A DNA stretch of 64,000 nt from contig JAKPCH010000096.1 of the NCBI GenBank assembly GCA_029553375.1, positions 111,382 through 175,381 on the forward strand. The letters run 5' to 3'. Each line of letters begins with the position of its first letter. The stretch's first letter is position 1. Positions 28,947 through 38,233 of the stretch are shown here, piece by piece. The stretch comes from Deltaproteobacteria bacterium (GTDB taxonomy: Bacteria > Desulfobacterota > Syntrophia > Syntrophales > UBA8958). A program made the translations under genes and the position numbers. Under the pieces are notes generated by a model. The model ran no database searches. It was not told where the DNA came from and saw nothing but the letters and a program-made list of their open reading frames with translations.

Positions 28947-29921
28947 ATGCAGTACAGAGAGATCATCTATACGGAGCTGATGGAGGCGGTGAAAATCCTG
29001 CGTCAGCAGATCGAGAACCTCCGGGAGGACCTGAAGGGTTATCGCCTGGCGGCCAGGCTCCTGTCCATGCAGCGGGACCTGGCCGTGTCCCTGGGCCAGG
29101 TCCGTACCCTCGACGAGGGGGTGGAAAGGATCATGGCCGTCCTGTGCGGCGTCGAAGGGATAGATTGCCTGGGGTTTCACGACACCGACCCCGTCAGGGG
29201 CGACATCATCCTCAAGGCCCACCGCGGTATCTCCAGGGCGGTGGTGAAAACGGTGAGACATTTCTCCGCGGCAGACCCCCGGGCGGTGTGCCTCTTCACG
29301 GGCCGTCCCGCCCATTTTCACCCCGACGAGTTCCCCCCGGGCCTGGAAACAGTCGCCGCCGACGGCGTGAGGGCCCTGGCCGTCTTCCCCGTTTACCACG
29401 GTCCGGAACCGAGACAGTACCTCGTTGTCGCCTCCCGTAAGAGCGACTCCTTCCCCCCGCAGGTGATCCACGCCCTCGAGACGACGGCCGCCATGTTGGG
29501 ACGTATCCTGGGTGAAATCCGGCAACGACAGGCCCGGGAGGAGAGTGAGGCCCGTTACCGCCTCCTCGTGGAATCAGCCCCTTACGGGATGAACATCCTC
29601 GATCTTGACGGGTCGATCGTCCTGATCAATGCCCGGGCCGCCTCACTGCATGGTTTCCGTAATGCCGAGGAGTTGTTGGCCCATTCCCGGGACGCCTTCG
29701 CATATGTACATCCCCAAGAGTGTCAGAGACTAAGGGGCATCATGCACCGTATCATAGCAACGGACGATTCGATCTCGACACGGAGCATTTTTTTACATCG
29801 AGACGGGGGCGTCTTTCCTGTCGAGGTCGGGGCCTCCCTCCTCAAGGGAACGGAAGGCCGACCCGAAGGCATCATCGTCATCAGCAGGAAAATCGAGGAG
29901 CGTAAAGAAGGGGCTCAGTAA
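28947..29921 (+). CDS. GAF-PAS sensor protein without output domain
   Basis: This 324-residue soluble protein starts with a short coiled coil (about residues 5-50), then a GAF-like domain (about 50-190) and a PAS domain (about 203-318; RYRLLVESAPYGMNILDLDG, and the C-terminal PEGIIVISRKIEERK). No histidine kinase, diguanylate cyclase, ATPase or DNA-binding domain follows the PAS domain. It may signal by heterodimerising with another regulator, or be the remnant of a longer kinase. It has its own good promoter and its end overlaps the convergent YkgJ-like gene by 7 bp. Confidence 0.8.
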   Translation: MQYREIIYTELMEAVKILRQQIENLREDLKGYRLAARLLSMQRDLAVSLGQVRTLDEGVERIMAVLCGVEGIDCLGFHDTDPVRGDIILKAHRGISRAVVKTVRHFSAADPRAVCLFTGRPAHFHPDEFPPGLETVAADGVRALAVFPVYHGPEPRQYLVVASRKSDSFPPQVIHALETTAAMLGRILGEIRQRQAREESEARYRLLVESAPYGMNILDLDGSIVLINARAASLHGFRNAEELLAHSRDAFAYVHPQECQRLRGIMHRIIATDDSISTRSIFLHRDGGVFPVEVGASLLKGTEGRPEGIIVISRKIEERKEGAQ

Positions 29922-30241
29922 TCCTCGGGGGCCTTTTCGCCTTCCCGCGGTCGGACATCGCGCCGCCAGGGATTGCCGTGGGAACGACAGCCCTGGCCGG
30001 CCTGGAGGAGATCGCGGTAGAAATCACCGCGAGGGTCCCCATCCATGAGGAGGCGGCAGCGATAACGGCCTCCGTCCCAAAACAACTCCGGACAGGTCCG
30101 GTCCCAGGATTCGGGATGGAGCTGGACACCGAAGGTACAGGTCTGTCGGATACAGCAGTAGCCGCAGCCTACACAGGGATAATATTGATTTTCCTCACGA
30201 AGCAAGGGCCGCTTCCACCCCGGGGAAGGAACGGATATCAC
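29915..30241 (-). CDS. YkgJ-like cysteine-cluster protein
   Basis: This 108-residue protein has a CVGCGYCC motif (about residues 23-30) followed by further cysteines (CTFG, CPELF, CRLL, GCRSHGNPW), matching the zinc- or iron-chelating CxxCxxCC family. The function is unknown. The start is GTG at 30241 in a GTGA overlap with yraN, making it the last gene of the rpsP-rnhB block. Confidence 0.72.
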   Translation of the reverse strand: MISVPSPGWKRPLLREENQYYPCVGCGYCCIRQTCTFGVQLHPESWDRTCPELFWDGGRYRCRLLMDGDPRGDFYRDLLQAGQGCRSHGNPWRRDVRPREGEKAPEDY

Positions 30242-30606
30242 AAGGGGCTGTCGAAGGCGTCCTTTACCAGCTCGATGTCGAAGCCTTCGGGGGATACCTT
30301 GACAGCCGCCACATCGAAACGGGCTGGCCTATCCAAGAGGTCATGGCAAGTGAGGTAGTGGAGGGCCGCCTTCGCCACCCGCCGCTGTTTCCTCTTTGTC
30401 ACCGTGGAGAGGGGATCCCCGTAATCACCCCCGAGAAGACTTCTCACCTCGACAAAGACCACCGTATCGCCGTCTTTGGCCACGACGTCCACCTCTCCCA
30501 CGGGGCAGCGGTAATTCCGGGCCAGGATCTCGTACCCCGACGCCACGAGGCGAAACACCGTCTCCTCTTCGGCCTTTCTGCCCTGATCGAGCCTTCTTTT
30601 CGTCAT
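30238..30606 (-). CDS. yraN: YraN/UPF0102 endonuclease-like protein
   Basis: This 122-residue protein has the YraN signature: GRKAEEETVFRLVASGYEIL, NYRCPVGEVDVVAKDG and VVFVEVRSLLGGDYGDP, with the D-ExK-like nuclease residues Glu/Asp in GEVDVV and VFVEVR. Family members look like Holliday-junction resolvase-fold nucleases, but their role is not firmly known. It follows rnhB by 5 bp, a common neighbourhood for this family. Confidence 0.92.
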   Translation of the reverse strand: MTKRRLDQGRKAEEETVFRLVASGYEILARNYRCPVGEVDVVAKDGDTVVFVEVRSLLGGDYGDPLSTVTKRKQRRVAKAALHYLTCHDLLDRPARFDVAAVKVSPEGFDIELVKDAFDSPL

Positions 30607-30611
30607 GGATC

Positions 30612-31229
30612 TTAGGAAAACAGATCGCCCAATCCGAAGCCCCCGTCCTTCATCCGAAAAGAACGGCGGTGAATCTTGCAGGGACCGTAACGACGGATGG
30701 CCTCCCGATGCTCCAGGGTGCCGTAGCCCTTGTTTTTCTTGAAATTATACTGGGGAAACTGGCGGTGGTAGATGTCCATGATCCGGTCCCGTGAGACCTT
30801 GGCGATGATGGAGGCCGCCGCGATGGACAGGCACCGTTTGTCCCCCCCGACGACGGTCTCTTGTTCCGTGAGCAAGGGTATGGGTCGGTTGCCGTCCACG
30901 AGGAGGAAGTCGGGCTCCCTGTCGAGGTCGGCTACGGCCTCTTTCATGGCCAGGAGGGTCGCCTGGAGGATGTTGACGGTATCGATGACAGGCACCTCCA
31001 CCACCCCCAGGCCCACGGAAACCGCCTCGGCGACGATCACCTCGTAGAGTTGTTCCCTCTTCCGGGACGTCAACTCCTTCGAATCTTTAATGTTGGGATT
31101 GCGGTAATCCTCGGGAAGGATGACGGCGGCGGCGACGACGGGCCCTGCCAGGGGTCCCCTGCCCGCCTCGTCGACACCGGCGATGCAGGTATAGCCCTTC
31201 AGGCGGGCCTGACGCTCGTATTCCCGCAT
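30612..31229 (-). CDS. rnhB: Ribonuclease HII
   Basis: RNase HII removes ribonucleotides from DNA and RNA-DNA hybrids. The 205-residue product has the catalytic Asp-Glu in CIAGVDEAGRGPLAGPVV (about residues 16-33), a second Asp in LVDGNRPIP (about 111) and SIAAASIIAKVSRDRIM. The position between rplS and yraN is the usual one. The gap to rplS is 7 bp. Confidence 0.95.
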   Translation of the reverse strand: MREYERQARLKGYTCIAGVDEAGRGPLAGPVVAAAVILPEDYRNPNIKDSKELTSRKREQLYEVIVAEAVSVGLGVVEVPVIDTVNILQATLLAMKEAVADLDREPDFLLVDGNRPIPLLTEQETVVGGDKRCLSIAAASIIAKVSRDRIMDIYHRQFPQYNFKKNKGYGTLEHREAIRRYGPCKIHRRSFRMKDGGFGLGDLFS

Positions 31230-31236
31230 AGACGTC

Positions 31237-31584
31237 TCAGGACTTGCCCTCTTCCTTGATCCTCGCCTTTTTGCCCCTCAATCCCCTGAGGTAATAGAGC
31301 CGCGCCCGACGGACCCGCCCCCTGTTGACCACCTCGATCCGATCGATGACCGGGGAGTGGAGGGGAAAGGTCCTTTCCACACCGACACCGTAAGATATCT
31401 TTCTCACCGTGAAACTGGCCCTGCTGTTTCCGCGGGTCCTGCGGATGACGACCCCCTCGAAGGCCTGGATACGCTGTTTCTGTCCCTCGATGATCTTCAC
31501 GTAGACCCGGACGCTGTCCCCCGGCTTGAAATCGGGCACGTCGGCCCGCATGTTTTCCTTTTCGATCTTTTCCACGATACCCAT
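31237..31584 (-). CDS. rplS: 50S ribosomal protein L19
   Basis: L19 sits at the 30S-50S interface. The 115-residue product has the family blocks [35 protein letters not shown] and [15 protein letters not shown]. The ATG at 31584 is 8 nt from AAGGAG and gives the usual L19 length; a GTG three codons upstream abuts the Shine-Dalgarno and is unlikely. It is part of the rpsP-rimM-trmD-rplS operon. Confidence 0.96.
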   Translation of the reverse strand: MGIVEKIEKENMRADVPDFKPGDSVRVYVKIIEGQKQRIQAFEGVVIRRTRGNSRASFTVRKISYGVGVERTFPLHSPVIDRIEVVNRGRVRRARLYYLRGLRGKKARIKEEGKS

Positions 31585-31607
31585 TTCCGACACTCCTTAA
31601 CGAATGC

Positions 31608-32321
31608 TTAACTATCGACCTCGCCCTTTTCGGCCAACCGCGCCCACAGATCCGGCCTCCTTTCCCGCGTCCGGCGGATGGACTCGGATCGCCGCCAGGC
31701 GATTATCTCGCGATGATTCCCCGACAGGAGGACCTCGGGGACCCGCCAACCTCGATACTCGGCGGGACGGGTGTACTGAGGGTACTCAAGGAGGCCTTCC
31801 ATGAAAGAATCGTCCCGCGACGAATCCTCGTTTCCCAGGAAGCCCGGCACCAGGCGGGAAACGGCATCCATGACCACCAGGGCCGCCGGTTCCCCCCCCG
31901 TGAGGATATAGTCCCCGATGGATATCTCGCGGTTCACGAGGTAAAGCCGCACCCGCTCGTCCACCCCCTCGTAGTGACCGCAGATCATGACGATCCGCCT
32001 GTGGGAAGCTAGTTCCCTGGCGAGGGGCTGATTGAAGGTCTCCCCCTGGGGCGTGAGGAGGATGACCGGAGTCCCCTCCTCGATATCCAAGGAGGCCAGG
32101 GCCCTATCGATGGGCTCGACCTTCATGACCATGCCCCCTCCGCCTCCGTATGGTGCGTCGTCCGTCACCCGGTGGCGGTCGACGGCGAACTGGCGGATAT
32201 CGTGTACCCGGACGTCTATGATCCCCCTCTCCCTCGCCCGCCGCAGCAGGCTGCTGTCCAGGGGGGAGTCGAACATCCCCGGGAAGAGGGTCAGGATGTC
32301 GAACCTCAGCGCCGCCGTCAT
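31608..32321 (-). CDS. trmD: tRNA (guanine-N1-)-methyltransferase
   Basis: TrmD methylates G37 of tRNAs. The 237-residue product shows [28 protein letters not shown] (about residues 47-63) and the trefoil-knot SAM site [30 protein letters not shown]. It overlaps rimM by ATGA and precedes rplS by 23 bp, as in the canonical operon. Confidence 0.96.
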   Translation of the reverse strand: MTAALRFDILTLFPGMFDSPLDSSLLRRARERGIIDVRVHDIRQFAVDRHRVTDDAPYGGGGGMVMKVEPIDRALASLDIEEGTPVILLTPQGETFNQPLARELASHRRIVMICGHYEGVDERVRLYLVNREISIGDYILTGGEPAALVVMDAVSRLVPGFLGNEDSSRDDSFMEGLLEYPQYTRPAEYRGWRVPEVLLSGNHREIIAWRRSESIRRTRERRPDLWARLAEKGEVDS

Positions 32322-32824
32322 AAGCCCTCCAAAAGACGGACCGTAAGTCTGTTCTCCCTCTTGTCCACCTTCAGGACGACCTGGGAAACGGCGGGGATAA
32401 GGACCTCCCGGCCTTTACCGGAGCACACGTAGACGTCCTGCCCTTTCGTGGGAATGATGGCCTCGATCCACCCCACGATCTCCCCCTCTTCCGTGGCCAC
32501 GGTCATCCCGATGAGTTCCTGCCAGTAGTACTCCCCCTCCGGGAGGGGTTCAAGGCTGTCCATCGGGAGCAGGACGATCCCCCCCACCATCTCCCGGGCC
32601 GTTTCGACGTCCTGGACGCCCTCAAGATCCAGGTAGAGGCTTCGGCCCCTGATTTCCCGGGCGGTGATCTTCAGGGGCCCCCGTTCCGTCTCTCCCTGCC
32701 TCACGTAGACCTCGACGGCCCCTTTCATCACCTTCCGCGTCTCCGCCAGGAAAGAGGCGACCCTCACCCGCCCCCGGTCCCCGTAAGGCCCGATTATCCT
32801 GCCGATTTCAAAGAACCTTGTCAA
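32318..32824 (-). CDS. rimM: 16S rRNA processing protein RimM
   Basis: RimM assists maturation of the 30S head region and binds S19. The 168-residue product has the N-terminal RimM fold ([19 protein letters not shown]) and a PRC-barrel C-terminus ([44 protein letters not shown]). The start is TTG at 32824. It overlaps trmD and follows khpA by 6 bp. Confidence 0.94.
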   Translation of the reverse strand: MTRFFEIGRIIGPYGDRGRVRVASFLAETRKVMKGAVEVYVRQGETERGPLKITAREIRGRSLYLDLEGVQDVETAREMVGGIVLLPMDSLEPLPEGEYYWQELIGMTVATEEGEIVGWIEAIIPTKGQDVYVCSGKGREVLIPAVSQVVLKVDKRENRLTVRLLEGL

Positions 32825-32830
32825 AAGCTT

Positions 32831-33061
32831 CTATTCTATGATCTCCAGAACGGTCCTTTTGCGCACCTTGGTCGAGGCCGCGCTCAGGATTGTCCTCATG
32901 GCCTTCGCCGTTCGACCCTGTTTGCCGATCACCTTGCCCAGATCGTCCTTCGCTACCCGCAATTCAATAACGGAAGTCTGTTCACCGACGATTTCCGACA
33001 CCTCCACCTGGTCCGGATGGTCCACCAATGCCTGTGCCATGTATTTGATCAACTCTTTCAT
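32831..33061 (-). CDS. khpA: KH-domain RNA-binding protein KhpA
   Basis: This 76-residue protein is a single KH domain with the [18 protein letters not shown] motif (G-x-x-G loop), typical of KhpA, a small RNA chaperone often encoded between rpsP and rimM. The ATG at 33061 follows GGAGGT; a longer frame runs upstream to 33121 without homology. Its position in the operon is canonical. Confidence 0.93.
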   Translation of the reverse strand: MKELIKYMAQALVDHPDQVEVSEIVGEQTSVIELRVAKDDLGKVIGKQGRTAKAMRTILSAASTKVRKRTVLEIIE

Positions 33062-33124
33062 CTGTACCACCTCCGCTGGCTTGTCATCCGCAAACTTCCC
33101 GTCAATGCTTGGTCGATCCACCTC

Positions 33125-33376
33125 TTAGGCCGGGGCTTTCAAACCCTTCTTGGCCAACAGCTGAGAGACCGTGAGGGTGGGCTTGGCACCCCTCGTCATC
33201 CACTCCCGGAGACGCTCCTCCTTCAGGACCACCGTCTCACCCTCCTTCTTGGGATCGTAGTGTCCCAAGACCTCCAGGAAACGACCGTCCCGCGGTGCCC
33301 GAGAATCCGCCACCACGATCCGGTAAAAGGGCTGTTTGTGGCCTCCCATGCGCGTCAATCTAATCTTCGTAGCCAT
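33125..33376 (-). CDS. rpsP: 30S ribosomal protein S16
   Basis: S16 binds 16S rRNA early in 30S assembly. The 83-residue product has the standard start ATKIRLTRMGGHKQPFYRIV and the DPKKEGETVVLKEERLREW block. It follows ffh by 104 bp. That gap holds a GGGAGGTG Shine-Dalgarno-like site, unusually about 14 nt before the ATG, and no convincing promoter. Confidence 0.96.
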   Translation of the reverse strand: MATKIRLTRMGGHKQPFYRIVVADSRAPRDGRFLEVLGHYDPKKEGETVVLKEERLREWMTRGAKPTLTVSQLLAKKGLKAPA

Positions 33377-33480
33377 GCCGCTTATCCATCACCTCCCGAT
33401 TTTTCACCCGTGTCCTTGTCGAAATCAAACGGATCGATCTTGATAGCACGTTTTTTTCTCTTTGCAAAGCCTTTATTCTT

Positions 33481-34815
33481 TCAAAACCTGATATGCCCCC
33501 TCTTCAAGGCCTTAATGCCCTCCTTGGTGGTCATCTTCTTCATCAGTTTCCGCATCTCCCCATAACTCTTGAGGAGACGGTTGACATCCTGAACGGTGGT
33601 GCCGCTGCCCCGGGCGATCCTCTTTCTCCTCTCCCCGTCGATGATGAGGTAGTCCCGCCGCTCCTGCTTCGTCATGGAGTCGATGATGGCCTTGACCTTG
33701 ATCAGTTCCCCCTCATCGGGCATCATATCCTTCAATCCCCTCATCTTTCCAAGGCCGGGGATCATGGAGAGGATGTCCTGGAGGGACCCCATCTTTCGGA
33801 TCTGCATCAACTGGTCGCGGAAATCTTCCAGGGTGAACTCGTTCTTCCTGATCTTCCGTTCCAGGTCCCGCGCCGCCTTCTCGTCCACCGCCGCCTGGGC
33901 CTTTTCCACTAGGCTCAGGATATCCCCCATGCCCAGGATGCGGGAGGCCATCCGCTCGGGGTGGAAGACCTCCAGGGCGTCGACCTTTTCCCCGACACCC
34001 ACGAACTTGATGGGCTTGCCCATGACCGCCTTGAGGGACAGGGCCGCCCCACCCCGGGCGTCGCCGTCCATCTTGGTCATGATGACACCGTCTATGCCCA
34101 AGACCTCGTTGAAACGGACCGCCACGTTCACGGCCTCCTGGCCCGTCATGGCATCGGCGACGAAGAGGATCTCCGCGGGCCTGACCTTTTCCTTGATCCT
34201 CCTCAACTCCTCCATCATGGCCTCGTCGATATGGAGACGCCCGGCCGTGTCCATAATCAGGACCTCGTAGCCGCGGCTCCTGGCCTCTTCGACGGCCTGG
34301 AGGCAGATGGTTACGGGATCAGTGCCCGGCGCCGCCTTGATGACACCGGCGCCGATACCGCTCCCCAGGACCTCGAGTTGCTCCATGGCGGCAGGCCGGT
34401 AGACGTCCGCCGACACGAGGGAGACCCTTTTCCCCTGGCGGATCAGGAAACGGGCCAGTTTCACCGCCGTGGTCGTTTTCCCGCACCCCTGGAGACCGAC
34501 CAGCATGATCGGTGCCGGTATGCGGCTGCCGAACCGAAGCTGCGCGCTCTCCCCTCCCATGAGCTCCACGAGGCGGTCGTGAACGATCTTGACAACCTGC
34601 TGCCCCGGCGTGAGACTGTCCATGACCTCCTGTCCCACGGCCCGGACACGGATCTCCTCGACAAAATCCTTCACGACCCGGAAGTTGACGTCGGCCTCCA
34701 GAAGGGCCATGCGGATCTCCCGGAGGGCGTTTTGGATGTTCTCCTCATCCAGTCTCCCCCGGCCCTTGAGTTTCTTGAAGATGCCCTCGAGTTTCTCCGT
34801 CAGGTTCTCGAACAT
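33481..34815 (-). CDS. ffh: Signal recognition particle protein Ffh
   Basis: Ffh binds signal sequences of nascent membrane proteins and, with 4.5S RNA, delivers ribosomes to FtsY. The 444-residue product has the NG GTPase domain (GLQGCGKTTTAVKLARF about residue 105, DVYRPAAMEQL, DTAGRLHID, TKMDGDARGGAAL) and a methionine-rich M domain (QLMQIRKMGSLQDILSMIPG, then GSGTTVQDVNRLLKSY). It follows the SPOR gene by 10 bp. Confidence 0.96.
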   Translation of the reverse strand: MFENLTEKLEGIFKKLKGRGRLDEENIQNALREIRMALLEADVNFRVVKDFVEEIRVRAVGQEVMDSLTPGQQVVKIVHDRLVELMGGESAQLRFGSRIPAPIMLVGLQGCGKTTTAVKLARFLIRQGKRVSLVSADVYRPAAMEQLEVLGSGIGAGVIKAAPGTDPVTICLQAVEEARSRGYEVLIMDTAGRLHIDEAMMEELRRIKEKVRPAEILFVADAMTGQEAVNVAVRFNEVLGIDGVIMTKMDGDARGGAALSLKAVMGKPIKFVGVGEKVDALEVFHPERMASRILGMGDILSLVEKAQAAVDEKAARDLERKIRKNEFTLEDFRDQLMQIRKMGSLQDILSMIPGLGKMRGLKDMMPDEGELIKVKAIIDSMTKQERRDYLIIDGERRKRIARGSGTTVQDVNRLLKSYGEMRKLMKKMTTKEGIKALKRGHIRF

Positions 34816-34825
34816 ATTTACTTCC

Positions 34826-35584
34826 TCAGTGCCCCCTCACGGCGCAGTCTACGCCTTTGATTGCCTTCGCCAGACGGGCCGCCGCCTTTTCGGCCTCCCC
34901 CTTGCCGGCGAAGCCGGGGACGGTAATCCTATACCACCTACCCTTACCCTCTATATCCTGCTCCGTCACCTCCGGCCGGTATCCGAGGGCCTTGACTTTT
35001 TTCGCCACCTCCAAGGCCTTTTCCCTCCTCTGGAAGGAGGCGACCTGTACCCAGTAACGGCCAGAAGAGGCGGGCGCCTCCGCCTTGGTCCTCTCCTGGG
35101 CCTTGGCATGATATTCGTCGTTTCGTTGACTCCCCCTCACCCCACCGTCTTCCGGCCGGGGGGGCGCCGCCTGCCCGGCGGGTCCCGACGGTGCCGACTC
35201 GGCCATGCCCTGAGGAGAAGGGGCGGGGGTAACCCTCTTGTCCGGCGGCGCCGCCGGCGAGACCGCCGCGGGTGTCCCGGTACCCGTCTCCGGGGGCGTT
35301 ACCCGCTCCTTGACGGGCTCGTCTACCCCCGTGCCTCCAGAAACGGCCGGTTCCTCCTGACCCAAGACCGGCTCAGGCCGGTGCGCGGGTCCCTTGAGGC
35401 CCATGCCGTCGAGGATCCGCTTGGGGATCCCCCAGGCTATCTCTTCCGGCAGGGTATCGATGTGACGCCCCACATGGACGCCAAAGAGGAAGGCCGCGAA
35501 AACGAACAGGGACATCCCGATGACAAACACCACGATCCCCAGTTTTCCCATCCTTACCTCGAAGGGCCTGACGTTCCTCGCCAT
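34826..35584 (-). CDS. SPOR-domain inner-membrane protein
   Basis: This 252-residue protein has one N-terminal transmembrane helix (about residues 14-35), a long proline-, glycine- and alanine-rich periplasmic linker (about 65-165) and a C-terminal SPOR domain (about 172-250; GRYWVQVASFQRREKALEVA). SPOR domains bind denuded glycan strands at the division septum. It sits between argS and ffh, a common location for such genes in deltaproteobacteria. The exact division role is unknown. Confidence 0.88.
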   Translation of the reverse strand: MARNVRPFEVRMGKLGIVVFVIGMSLFVFAAFLFGVHVGRHIDTLPEEIAWGIPKRILDGMGLKGPAHRPEPVLGQEEPAVSGGTGVDEPVKERVTPPETGTGTPAAVSPAAPPDKRVTPAPSPQGMAESAPSGPAGQAAPPRPEDGGVRGSQRNDEYHAKAQERTKAEAPASSGRYWVQVASFQRREKALEVAKKVKALGYRPEVTEQDIEGKGRWYRITVPGFAGKGEAEKAAARLAKAIKGVDCAVRGH

Positions 35585-35596
35585 GGCTTAAAAGCT

Positions 35597-37261
35597 TCAC
35601 ATTTGGTCCGGTGTGGAAACGCCCAGGATCCCCAGGGCGTTCCTCAGGACCTGCCGCACCGCCGCCACGAGGAAAAGGCGGGCCTTAGTCAGCTCCGCGT
35701 CCTCCGAGACCACCTTGTGCTTGTTGTAGTAGCTGTGGAAAACGGCCGCCAGGTCGTTGAGGAAGAAGGTCAGGCGGTGGGGTTCCAGGGCCCTTGCGGC
35801 CCCCTCGACGATCTCGGGGTAGTGTAGGATCGCCTTGATGAGGGCGATCTCCTCGGGGAGGGTGAGGAGGTGGCGGGGCGTCTCCCTGAAGGCCGGGACC
35901 GTAAAGCCCTTCTGGGCCGCCGTGCGGAGGATACTGGCGATGCGGGCGTGGGCGTACTGGACGTAGTAGACGGGGTTGTCGTTGGACTGCCTCTTGGCCA
36001 CCTCGAGATCGAAATCCAGGTGGCTGTCCGAGCGGCGCATGAGGAAATTGTACCGGGCCGCGTCCCGACCGACCTCGTCCACCACTTCCCGCAGGGTCAC
36101 GAACTCCCCCGCCCGGGTCGACATGGCCACGGGCCTGCCGTCCCTCAGGAGATTGACGAGCTGGACGAGGACCACCCTCAGGGCCTCCTTCGGATAACCA
36201 AGGGCCTGGATACCCGCCTGCATACGGGCTATGTAACCGTGGTGGTCGGCGCCCCAGATGTCGATGACCTCATCGAAACCCCGCTGAAACTTGTTCCGGT
36301 GATAGGCGATGTCGGCGGCGAAATAGGTCGGTTCGCCGTTCTGGCGCACGACGACCCGATCCTTCTCATCACCGAAGGCCGTCGTTCTGAACCAGCGGGT
36401 CCCGTCCTCGCGATAGATGAAACCCCTCTCCTCGAGTTCCGCCAGCAACTTACCTACCGTGTCGTCCCTGTAAAGCTCCTTCTCGCTGAAGTAACGGTCG
36501 AAGACCACCCCGAAGGCCCGAAGGTCTTCCTTGATGCCCGCAAGGATCTCCCCCCCTGCATAGTCGCTGAAAAGGGGTATGACCTCCTCCTCCGGCCGGT
36601 CCAGGTGAACCGTCCCGTCCCTTTTCAGGAGGGCCGCGGCCAGGTCCTTGATATAGTCGCCCTGGTAACAGTTCTCCGGGAGGGAGACGTCCCTTCCCGC
36701 CGCCTGGAGATATCGGTAGTAGACGGACCGACCGAGGTTGGCCATCTGATTCCCGGCATCGTTTATGTAGTACTCCCTCTGGACCTCGTAACCCGCCGCG
36801 GCGAGGCAGCGGGCGATCACGTCACCCACCACGGCCCCTCGGGCGTGGCCGATATGGAGGGGACCCGTGGGATTGGCGCTGACGAACTCCACCTGGATCT
36901 TCTTCCCCCTCCCTAAGTCGCAGGAACCGTAATCATCCCCCTCTTCCTCCACGACACCGAGGCGCTCCGACCAGTAGGACTCGCGGATGAAGAAGTTCAA
37001 GAATCCCGGTCCGGCGATCTCCACCCGGTCGAGGATCCTGCCGGGATCGTCGAGGCAGTCCCTGACGATCTCCGCGATCCGGCGGGGCCGCTCCTTCAGT
37101 CTCGAGGCCAAGACCAAGGCGATGTTGGAGGCATAGTCACCGTGCTTCTCCTCCCTGGGCACCTCCACCTCGACGGCCGTCCCGGTTTCCCAGGCCAACA
37201 ATCCCCTGCGACGGGCCCCCTCAAGGGCCCCCAGAAGCAGTCTCTCTATTTCCCTCTTCAT
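35597..37261 (-). CDS. argS: Arginyl-tRNA synthetase
   Basis: This class I synthetase charges tRNA-Arg. The 554-residue product has the HIGH-type motif [18 protein letters not shown] (about residues 118-135), an [16 protein letters not shown] loop in place of KMSKS and a C-terminal DALR anticodon domain. The start at 37261 gives [13 protein letters not shown], matching the family N-terminus; a frame extends 29 codons further upstream through a terminator-like hairpin and is not used here. It leads the SPOR-ffh block. Confidence 0.95.
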   Translation of the reverse strand: MKREIERLLLGALEGARRRGLLAWETGTAVEVEVPREEKHGDYASNIALVLASRLKERPRRIAEIVRDCLDDPGRILDRVEIAGPGFLNFFIRESYWSERLGVVEEEGDDYGSCDLGRGKKIQVEFVSANPTGPLHIGHARGAVVGDVIARCLAAAGYEVQREYYINDAGNQMANLGRSVYYRYLQAAGRDVSLPENCYQGDYIKDLAAALLKRDGTVHLDRPEEEVIPLFSDYAGGEILAGIKEDLRAFGVVFDRYFSEKELYRDDTVGKLLAELEERGFIYREDGTRWFRTTAFGDEKDRVVVRQNGEPTYFAADIAYHRNKFQRGFDEVIDIWGADHHGYIARMQAGIQALGYPKEALRVVLVQLVNLLRDGRPVAMSTRAGEFVTLREVVDEVGRDAARYNFLMRRSDSHLDFDLEVAKRQSNDNPVYYVQYAHARIASILRTAAQKGFTVPAFRETPRHLLTLPEEIALIKAILHYPEIVEGAARALEPHRLTFFLNDLAAVFHSYYNKHKVVSEDAELTKARLFLVAAVRQVLRNALGILGVSTPDQM

Positions 37262-37286
37262 ACCGCCGACCGTGTTCAAATCCCCA

Positions 37287-37313
37287 AATAAAAACAAAGA
37301 CGGCACCGCCGTC
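37287..37313 (-). terminator. Rho-independent-terminator-like hairpin in the argS leader
   Basis: On the minus strand, GACGGC (37313-37308), loop GGT and GCCGTC (37304-37299) form a 6-bp stem followed by TTTGTTTTTATTT. It ends about 25 nt before the argS start. A second palindrome, CCGGCC-4-GGCCGG (37324-37339), lies just upstream. It could end the prepilin-peptidase transcript or act as an attenuator for argS. Confidence 0.55.
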
Positions 37314-37400
37314 AGATATTCGACCGGCCCGCCGGCCGGACACCACACAGGACAAAGGGATCAAAGGCCCTTGAGCCAACCCTCCGTTCCGGGGGGCTAA

Positions 37401-37427
37401 CCTATATGACGATGGTGATTAAGTCAA
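37401..37427 (-). promoter_or_regulatory. Candidate promoter for argS
   Basis: On the minus strand TTGACT (37427-37422) is followed by TATAGG after 15 bp (37406-37401), or by TAGGTT after 17 bp. It would give a leader of about 130-140 nt that includes the terminator-like hairpin. Confidence 0.38.
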
Positions 37428-37449
37428 GGGATATGGACAACTTTGTCCC

Positions 37450-38205
37450 TCAGGGACCCCCGAAGAGGAGGGGTAGGAGGCGATGGCCCAGAAGGATATG
37501 GACCGCCGCCCCCAGGGAGAGGAAGGGGCCGAAGGGGACGGCGTATTTCAGATCCTTGCCCTTCACGAGCATGAGGACGACGCCGACGGCGGCGCCCGTC
37601 AGGGCCGCGACGGGTAGGATGACCAGCAAGGCCTTCCACCCAAGAAAGCCGCCCATCATCCCCAAGAGGTTGACGTCACCGCCGCCCATGCCCTCGTTGC
37701 CCGTGATCGATTCATAGTAGAGGGCGATGAGGTACAAGACGGCGATGCCGCTGAAGAGCCCGGTAAGGGCCTCCAGGGGGGACAAGCCCATGACGAGGAC
37801 CGCCGCGGCCGTAAAAAGGGGGATGCCGGGCAGGGTGACGGCATGGGGGATGATCTGATGATCGAGATCTATAAAGGTGACGACGATGAGGGCACAGACG
37901 AAGACGAAGGCGACGAGGGCCGGCAGAGGCGACCCGTAACGGCGTAGAAGGACGAGGGCCGCCAGGGCCGCCAGGGCCTCCACCAGGGGATAGCGGGGCG
38001 AGATCCGCTCCTTGCAATCCCGACAGCGGCCCCGGAGAATGAGATAACTCAAGATGGGGATGTTGTCGTAGAACCTGATGGGACGACCGCAGTGGCGGCA
38101 ACGCGAGGAGGGGGAAACGAGGGACCGTTCCTCGGGGAGGCGGTAGATACAGACGTTCAGGAAGCTCCCCACCACGGCCCCGAAGATAAAGAAGGCTACC
38201 TCCAC
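37450..38205 (-). CDS. Prepilin peptidase/N-methyltransferase
   Basis: This inner-membrane aspartic protease cleaves and N-methylates type IV pilin-like leaders. The 251-residue product has VGSFLNVCIYRLP, two CxxC pairs (CRHCGRPI and CRDCKERI, about residues 36-66), and the catalytic aspartates in FIDLDHQIIP and GGGDVNLLG (about residues 113 and 176). Several transmembrane helices follow. It could process the pseudopilins served by the GAF-GspE ATPase at 5.4 kb, though the two genes are far apart. Confidence 0.93.
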   Translation of the reverse strand: MEVAFFIFGAVVGSFLNVCIYRLPEERSLVSPSSRCRHCGRPIRFYDNIPILSYLILRGRCRDCKERISPRYPLVEALAALAALVLLRRYGSPLPALVAFVFVCALIVVTFIDLDHQIIPHAVTLPGIPLFTAAAVLVMGLSPLEALTGLFSGIAVLYLIALYYESITGNEGMGGGDVNLLGMMGGFLGWKALLVILPVAALTGAAVGVVLMLVKGKDLKYAVPFGPFLSLGAAVHILLGHRLLPLLFGGP

Positions 38206-38233
38206 CTCTCACACCGCCTCGGACGTATACCCC

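Noticed and set aside
37262-37348. Upstream extension of argS to an earlier start
   Set aside because: The extra 29 residues have no family match and run through a terminator-like hairpin.
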